Part shown: piece after piece, positions 59,210-64,000 of the stretch
Layout of the letters: every line of letters begins with the position of its first letter
Position numbering within the stretch: the first letter of the stretch is position 1
From: Nodosilinea sp. E11
GTDB taxonomy: Bacteria; Cyanobacteriota; Cyanobacteriia; Phormidesmidales; Phormidesmidaceae
Assembly: GCF_032813545.1 (NCBI RefSeq)
Contig: NZ_CP136520.1
Coordinates: 5,016,001 to 5,080,000 of the forward strand
Reading direction: 5' to 3'
DNA length: 64,000 bases
Made by a program: the position numbers and the translations under genes
The notes under the pieces: generated by a model
Databases searched by the model: none
What the model was told of the DNA's origin: nothing
Seen by the model: the letters and a program-made list of their open reading frames with translations, nothing else

Positions 59210-59893
59210 ATGAACGTATTACTGGTAGAAGACGAGGCTAGGATTGCCGGGTTCGTGGCCCAGGGGCTGCAGGAGCAGGGGTTCGTGGTTGACACCTGCC
59301 ACCACGGCAGTGAGGGCTATGCCCTGGCCTGCGATCGCACTTACGACGTGGTACTGCTCGATATTATGGTCCCGGGCATGGATGGTCTGGCCATTCTCAA
59401 AGCGCTGCGGGGGGCAGGGCAGACGGTGCCGATCATTTTAATCACCGCCCGTAACGAACTCGACGATCGGCTGGCTGGGCTCAATTTAGGAGCTGATGAC
59501 TACATCGCTAAACCCTTCTATGTCGAAGAATTGGTAGCCCGCATCCATGCGGTAGTGCGGCGCAGCAGCGGCGATCGCCAAAATTTTCTCACCGCTGGCC
59601 CCCTGCGCCTCGATCGCATCACCCGTGACGTTACCTGCACCGACCGGCGGGTTGAGCTGACGGCCCGTGAGTTTAACCTACTGGAATATTTGATGCGATC
59701 GCCCGGTCGTGTGCTCACCCGCACCCAAATTTTGGAGCATGTCTGGGGCTACGACTTCAACCCCACCACCAATGTTGTCGATGTCGCCATTCAGCGGTTG
59801 CGTAAAAAGCTCGACCCCCTAGACGCCGCCCGGTGGATTGAAAGCGTGCGGGGGGTCGGCTACCGCTTTCGCGTCCCGGAGGCCGAGGGGTGA
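59210..59893 (+). CDS. OmpR/PhoB-family response regulator
   Basis: A 227-residue regulator from ATG 59210. The receiver (1-120) has the acidic pair at VEDEA, phospho-acceptor Asp51 in VVLLDIMVPGMDG, and the Lys in DDYIAKPF. The C-terminal winged helix has VELTAREFNLLEYLMRSPG and TTNVVDVAIQRLRKKLD. The kinase gene overlaps its stop (GTGA, 59890). The divergent repeat-protein gene may be its target. Confidence 0.95.
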   Translation: MNVLLVEDEARIAGFVAQGLQEQGFVVDTCHHGSEGYALACDRTYDVVLLDIMVPGMDGLAILKALRGAGQTVPIILITARNELDDRLAGLNLGADDYIAKPFYVEELVARIHAVVRRSSGDRQNFLTAGPLRLDRITRDVTCTDRRVELTAREFNLLEYLMRSPGRVLTRTQILEHVWGYDFNPTTNVVDVAIQRLRKKLDPLDAARWIESVRGVGYRFRVPEAEG

Positions 59894-61353
59894 ACCGACC
59901 CTCCCTGCGGCTGCGGCTGGCGCTCTGGGCTGCCGCCCTGGCAGGTGGGGCGCTGCTGGGGTTTGCCCTGCTGTCGAGCTGGCTAATCTACCAGGCCAAG
60001 CTCGATCGCCTCGATGCCCGTCTAGAGCGCGCTGTGCCCCTGGCTCGTCCCGGCAACGGTCCTGATGGCCGCCTGGGCAGTGGCCCTAGCCCAGATACCG
60101 GGCTGGGGCCGATTTTAGGGTTGAGCCTAGGCCCACGCCTAGAGGCCGATTTAGCCAAAGACTTGGGCCTGCCCACCGACTCAGAGGTGGGCCTTTTATT
60201 AATCAACCGGGCTGGGCAAATAGTCTACCAATCTCCCCAATGGTCGATCGCCCCGGCCCAACTGCCCGCCCTGCCCCTGCCATCGGCGGGTGGGCCTCGG
60301 CGGGGTCATCGTCGGTTGCTCACCGTACAGACTGACGCTGGTTCCTGGCGGGTATCGGTACGGGCGTCGTCTCTGGGGCAGCTGGCGATCGCGGCCAATC
60401 TCGACGCCCTGCAACAGGAAATGACCGCCCTCCAGCGCATCTATCTCCTCACTATTCCAGGGCTGCTGCTGGCCATTGGCGGCGGAGCCTGGGCCTTGGC
60501 TGGCCAGGCTCTGCGGCCCGTGCGCCAGCTCAGCCAAAGCATTAATCAGGTGACTGCCCAGGGGTTGCACCAGCGAGTGCCCCCCGCCACCGAGCCAGAG
60601 TTTGAGCCGCTGATTGTGGCTTTCAATGCCATGCTAGAACGGCTAGAACGCAGCTTTCAGCAGGCTTCTCGCTTTAGTGGCGACGCCGCCCATGAGCTCA
60701 AAACCCCGCTGACCATTCTCCAGGGTGAGTTAGAACAGGCCATTCAACAGGTAGACACCGGCTCGGCCACCCAACAAGCCCTAAGCCAGCTGCTTGACCA
60801 GGTGCGTCAACTCAGCAGCATCGTGCGCAAGCTGCTGCTGTTGTCCCTCGCCGATGCAGGGCAAATGAGCATTCAGCGGCAGCCGGTAGAGTTTAGCGCC
60901 CTGGTGCAAGAACAACTCGAAGATTTTGCCCTGCTGGCCCCCGACCTCACCCTCACCGCCGAAATCGAGCCGGGGCTGACGGTGGCAGGCGATCGCGATC
61001 TGCTCACCCAGGTCATTCAAAACTTAATCACCAACGCCGCTAAATACAACCGGCCCCAGGGCTGGGTGCGGGTGAGCACCGACCTCGACCAACAGTGGGT
61101 CAGGCTGACTCTGACCAATGCTACCCTGGCCATCACCCCAGCCGAGGCAGACCGTCTATTCGATCGCTTCTACCGGGGCGACCCAGCCCGCACGGGCCAA
61201 ACCGAGGGTCTAGGCCTGGGCCTGAGCCTCGCCCGCGAAATCGCCCGCGCCCACGGAGGTGATTTGGTGTTTACCCCCAGCCAGCCCAACCAAGCCCGGT
61301 TTAGCCTGCACCTACCTGCCGTCGAGACCACCCGGCGCTACCCCTGTCCCTAG
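59890..61353 (+). CDS. Sensor histidine kinase
   Basis: A 487-residue membrane kinase with GTG start overlapping the regulator by four bases. TM1 (ALWAAALAGGALLGFALLSSWLIY) and TM2 (YLLTIPGLLLAIGGGAWALA) flank a roughly 150-residue periplasmic sensor. HAMP follows, then the H-box DAAHELKTPLTIL with His268, N-box LITNAAKYNRPQ and G-boxes GLGLGLSLAREIA. The periplasmic region is Pro/Gly-rich with no known ligand domain. Confidence 0.95.
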   Translation: MNRPSLRLRLALWAAALAGGALLGFALLSSWLIYQAKLDRLDARLERAVPLARPGNGPDGRLGSGPSPDTGLGPILGLSLGPRLEADLAKDLGLPTDSEVGLLLINRAGQIVYQSPQWSIAPAQLPALPLPSAGGPRRGHRRLLTVQTDAGSWRVSVRASSLGQLAIAANLDALQQEMTALQRIYLLTIPGLLLAIGGGAWALAGQALRPVRQLSQSINQVTAQGLHQRVPPATEPEFEPLIVAFNAMLERLERSFQQASRFSGDAAHELKTPLTILQGELEQAIQQVDTGSATQQALSQLLDQVRQLSSIVRKLLLLSLADAGQMSIQRQPVEFSALVQEQLEDFALLAPDLTLTAEIEPGLTVAGDRDLLTQVIQNLITNAAKYNRPQGWVRVSTDLDQQWVRLTLTNATLAITPAEADRLFDRFYRGDPARTGQTEGLGLGLSLAREIARAHGGDLVFTPSQPNQARFSLHLPAVETTRRYPCP

Positions 61354-61496
61354 GCGAATTAATATTAGAGCAATGTAAACAACTGTTAACAAAGGTATAG
61401 ACTAAATTAAGGACTATGCCTCACTATTGCCTTACCTTGGCAGATCGTGGGGTGGCCTCCGTCGTTGTCAGTTCTAGGTTGTTACGGCAAGTCAGT

Positions 61497-62288
61497 ATGA
61501 GAAACGCACTGAAAATTTTAGTCATTTGTGTCATTGGCCTCTGCGTTTGGCTGCCTATGGCCCCCGCCTGGGCCTACGATAACCCTGAACTCTTGCCCGA
61601 CAAAGAAACGGCAATTATCGACCTGGCCAAGTCTCTCAGCGCTCGTCAAGAAGAAAGCCTGGATTCTGAACTTAACCAGTTTGAAACCGAGACCGGCTGG
61701 AAGCTACGGGTGCTAACCCAGTACGACCAAACCCCAGGTCGCGCCGTCAAAGACTTCTGGGGGCTCGACGATCGCAGCATCATGCTGGTGGCTGACCCGC
61801 GCGGCGGCAATCTGCTCAACTTCAGCGTGGGTGATGCCGTCTATGACCTGCTGCCCCGCACCTTTTGGATTGAGCTACAAACCCGTTATGGTAACCAGTT
61901 CTTTGTGCGCGAGAACGGCGAAGACAACTCTATTTTGAGCGCTCTAGAGTCGATTCAGGGCTGTTTGCGCCAGGGGGGCTGCAATGTGGTGCCCGGCCTA
62001 CCCCAAGAGCAGTGGGTGCTGACCTTGATCACCTCGATTTTAGGAGGGGTGATCTGCGGATTTGCCGCTCACCCGCGCAAGCCGGGGCAGGTGTTGGCCT
62101 GGCAGTGGGTACTGATTTTTTCGCCCCTGTGGGGAATTTTGTTCTTTGCCTTTGGCCTGGGGCCAGTGATTAGCCGCACCAGCGACTGGTTACCCCTAAC
62201 CCGCAACATAACGGGCTTTTTGATTGGCGCGCTGGTGGCTTACCTGACGCCAAATTTTGGCGGACCAGCCCCCAATTCTGAAACCTAA
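61497..62288 (+). CDS. psb32: TPM-domain protein, Psb32/TLP18.3-like
   Basis: About 263 residues from ATG 61497. The signal peptide (ILVICVIGLCVWLPMAPAWA) is followed by a TPM domain at about 30-150 with TAIIDLAKSLSARQEESLDSEL, ETGWKLRVLTQYDQTPG and SIMLVADPRGGNLLNFSVGD. Two C-terminal membrane helices end the protein. It resembles the Psb32/TLP18.3 proteins involved in photosystem II repair in the lumen. It follows the kinase gene by about 140 bases; the gene name is tentative. Confidence 0.82.
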   Translation: MRNALKILVICVIGLCVWLPMAPAWAYDNPELLPDKETAIIDLAKSLSARQEESLDSELNQFETETGWKLRVLTQYDQTPGRAVKDFWGLDDRSIMLVADPRGGNLLNFSVGDAVYDLLPRTFWIELQTRYGNQFFVRENGEDNSILSALESIQGCLRQGGCNVVPGLPQEQWVLTLITSILGGVICGFAAHPRKPGQVLAWQWVLIFSPLWGILFFAFGLGPVISRTSDWLPLTRNITGFLIGALVAYLTPNFGGPAPNSET

Positions 62289-62340
62289 ACGAGACCGGAA
62301 AGTAGAGGCTCAGCTATCCCGCCAGCATTTTTTTTAAGAG

Positions 62341-64000
62341 CTACAGCGGGTGGCTGGCCATCACGGCATTGACCGTGGCCAATAGCTGGCGGGGATCAAT
62401 GGGTTTATGGATACAGGCGCTAGCCCCCGACTTAAGAGCCTGCTCGACCTGGGCCTGGTCATCTACATCGAGTAGGGCCAGAATGCTCGGTTTGGCCGAG
62501 GCTGAGGACCGGTGCAGGGCGGCAATAATATCGTGACCATCGGCGCTGGCCAACGTCAAGCTCGTGATGACAGCGGCGGGCTGCAACAGTTCGACCTGGT
62601 CTAACACCCGCGAGCCGTCTACGATCCAGATCACCTGGTAGGCGGCGGCGGTAAGCATGTCGCAGATCAAACTGGCGGTTTCTTCGTTGTCTTCGACCAG
62701 CACCACGCGCCCGACAATCGGTTCGGCGGTGGGGGTAAGCTCTACGGGCAGGGGGTGTACCGGTCGCTGGAAGGGAATACGCACGGTAAAGACCGAGCCG
62801 ACCCCAACCTTAGAGCTGACTTTAATCGAGCCGCCGTGCAGTTGGATCAGCTGCTTGGTGAGGGCCAGCCCTAAGCCGGTGCCCTGGTGTTCCCGCTGGC
62901 GGACGTTCTCCAACTGCTGAAATTTCTCAAACAGCAGCGATTGAGCCTCCGCCGAGATGCCAATGCCGGTATCTTCGATCTGAAAGACCACATCGTTTTG
63001 CTCTCGCCGCACCCGCAGCACGACCTTGCCCTCAGCGGGGGTAAATTTGATCGCATTGCTGAGCAGATTGGCCAAAATTTGCCGAATCCGTCGAGGATCG
63101 GCCACGAAGGTTTCTTGCCCAGCCGCCAGTTTGAGGTCGAGGGAAATCTCGATGCCGTTTTGGGTGGCTTCGCGGCGAAAAGCATCAACGCTTTGGCGAC
63201 ACAGGGAGGCTAAGGCAAACTGCCGCACTTCTAGCACGGTGCGCCCCGCCTCAATTTTAGAGACATCGAGAATGTCGTTGATTACCCGCAACAGGTGCTC
63301 GCCACTGGACTGAATCGTGGTGAGGTAGTCGCGCTGGCGGGGGTTGAGGTCGCCCAGCGACCAGCGCAGTAGCGTGGCCGACATGCCAATGATGTAGGTC
63401 AGGGGGGTGCGCAGCTCGTGGCTCATGGTGGCCAAAAACTCACTCTTGGCGCGGTTGGCGGCCTCGGCGGCAACCAGAGCATCGCGTAGATCTTGGGTGC
63501 GCTCGACTACGCACACTTCAAGGTTTTGGGTCTGCTGTTGGAGCTGTTCGTAGAGCTGGGCCTGGTTGATGGCGATCGCCAGGTGCTCGGCAATGTGCTG
63601 CAAAAACTCGGTTTCCCACGGCTGCCAGGGGCGCTGATAGGCGCACTGGTGCACAATCAGCAGTCCCCAGAGCTGCTGGCCAACCAAAATGGGGGCGACA
63701 ACCTTAGATTTAACCTGCATTTGGGTTAAAAACGACAGCAGGCAGGGAGACTGCCGATAGTGTTCGACCACGTCGTCGATCGCTAAGGTGTGCCCCTGGC
63801 GGTAGGGTAAGCCCAGATCGGGGGCGTCGGGATGCTGCTGAAAACAGAGCCCTTCAGTGTAGTTGAGCACCGAGGCCAGGCGATCGCTCGATCGCGACTC
63901 ATAGGTAATGTAGCCGATGGAATGCTCTCCGCTCTGGGGCTGAGGTGTCGGTGGCGAATCGGCATCAGGGGCATCCATCCGCTTTACGGGGGCGGCGGGG
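62341..64000 (-). CDS. GAF-histidine kinase-receiver hybrid, truncated by right edge
   Basis: A hybrid sensor kinase. The visible N-terminus is part of a GAF domain ([36 protein letters not shown]), then a coiled coil, the H-box [21 protein letters not shown]-box [15 protein letters not shown]-boxes [13 protein letters not shown] and a C-terminal receiver ([14 protein letters not shown], ending [15 protein letters not shown]). The first in-window ATG is 63978, but the frame stays open to 64000 and the GAF is incomplete, so the true start probably lies beyond. No bilin-binding Cys is seen in the visible GAF part. Confidence 0.9.
   Translation of the reverse strand, partial: PAAPVKRMDAPDADSPPTPQPQSGEHSIGYITYESRSSDRLASVLNYTEGLCFQQHPDAPDLGLPYRQGHTLAIDDVVEHYRQSPCLLSFLTQMQVKSKVVAPILVGQQLWGLLIVHQCAYQRPWQPWETEFLQHIAEHLAIAINQAQLYEQLQQQTQNLEVCVVERTQDLRDALVAAEAANRAKSEFLATMSHELRTPLTYIIGMSATLLRWSLGDLNPRQRDYLTTIQSSGEHLLRVINDILDVSKIEAGRTVLEVRQFALASLCRQSVDAFRREATQNGIEISLDLKLAAGQETFVADPRRIRQILANLLSNAIKFTPAEGKVVLRVRREQNDVVFQIEDTGIGISAEAQSLLFEKFQQLENVRQREHQGTGLGLALTKQLIQLHGGSIKVSSKVGVGSVFTVRIPFQRPVHPLPVELTPTAEPIVGRVVLVEDNEETASLICDMLTAAAYQVIWIVDGSRVLDQVELLQPAAVITSLTLASADGHDIIAALHRSSASAKPSILALLDVDDQAQVEQALKSGASACIHKPIDPRQLLATVNAVMASHPL

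Overview
The window reads as chromosomal DNA of a filamentous, Leptolyngbya/Nodosilinea-like cyanobacterium. It is GC-rich and dense in GCGATCGC (HIP1) octamers. It carries the chlorophyll gene chlI, a cyanobacterial glgC, a DUF1825 protein, a Psb32-like TPM protein, and short 7- and 8-bp tandem repeats. The species cannot be fixed from sequence alone.

Layout. 1-2.7 kb: an M20 amidohydrolase cut by the left edge, then an M17 leucyl aminopeptidase. 3.0-5.6 kb: an AT-richer accessory patch with two palindromic repeats and a two-gene unit, a nuclease-like/ParA fusion followed by a ParB-like protein with a Rho_N/SAP-like tail. 5.7-20.3 kb: housekeeping and metabolic genes (transglutaminase, secreted alpha-amylase, DUF4126, SDR, GAP-family membrane protein, CysQ-like phosphatase, PfkB kinase, MFS exporter, two large GTPases, a methyltransferase). 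20.5-30 kb: Uma2 nuclease, GNAT, ruvC, chlI, glgC, a P-loop kinase, a peptide-binding lipoprotein, an MSMEG_0570-family protein, tRNA-Asp with an unusual 94-bp tandem repeat of its 3' end, and ftsH. 30.3-35.6 kb: a small secreted protein, a Nif3-like protein, then a signalling/immunity-like pair (CHAT protease with a death-like adaptor domain, and a membrane NACHT NTPase), followed by three copies of a 135-bp miniature inverted-repeat element. 36-37.5 kb: a YihY/BrkB protein and cysC.

37.5-45.3 kb holds the most unusual block, all on the minus strand: an NfeD-like membrane protein, two overlapping SPFH/flotillin genes, a P-loop ATPase, and a large TPR-STAND NTPase that overlaps it. It looks like a membrane-scaffold plus NTPase-switch system. 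45.5-64 kb returns to ordinary genes: MAPEG, DUF2834 and a divergent XRE regulator; a DUF815 ATPase; DUF1825; YbaB; a low-molecular-weight phosphatase; a DUF1400 hydrolase; RimB-RimK; an HtrA protease; a partial arsenosugar-type cluster (TIGR04282, rhodanese, DUF547, TIGR04283); tRNA-His; a repeat-containing secreted protein divergent from an OmpR-type two-component system; Psb32-like; and a GAF-histidine kinase-receiver protein that runs off the right edge.

The best candidates for under-described biology are the NfeD-SPFH-SPFH-ATPase-STAND cluster, the CHAT/NACHT pair (its intergenic reading frame suggests a frameshift or a once-fused protein, and an AT-rich block encodes its membrane domain), and the nuclease-ParA/ParB-Rho_N pair. 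Start sites were chosen by Shine-Dalgarno spacing and family homology from memory. No database search was possible.
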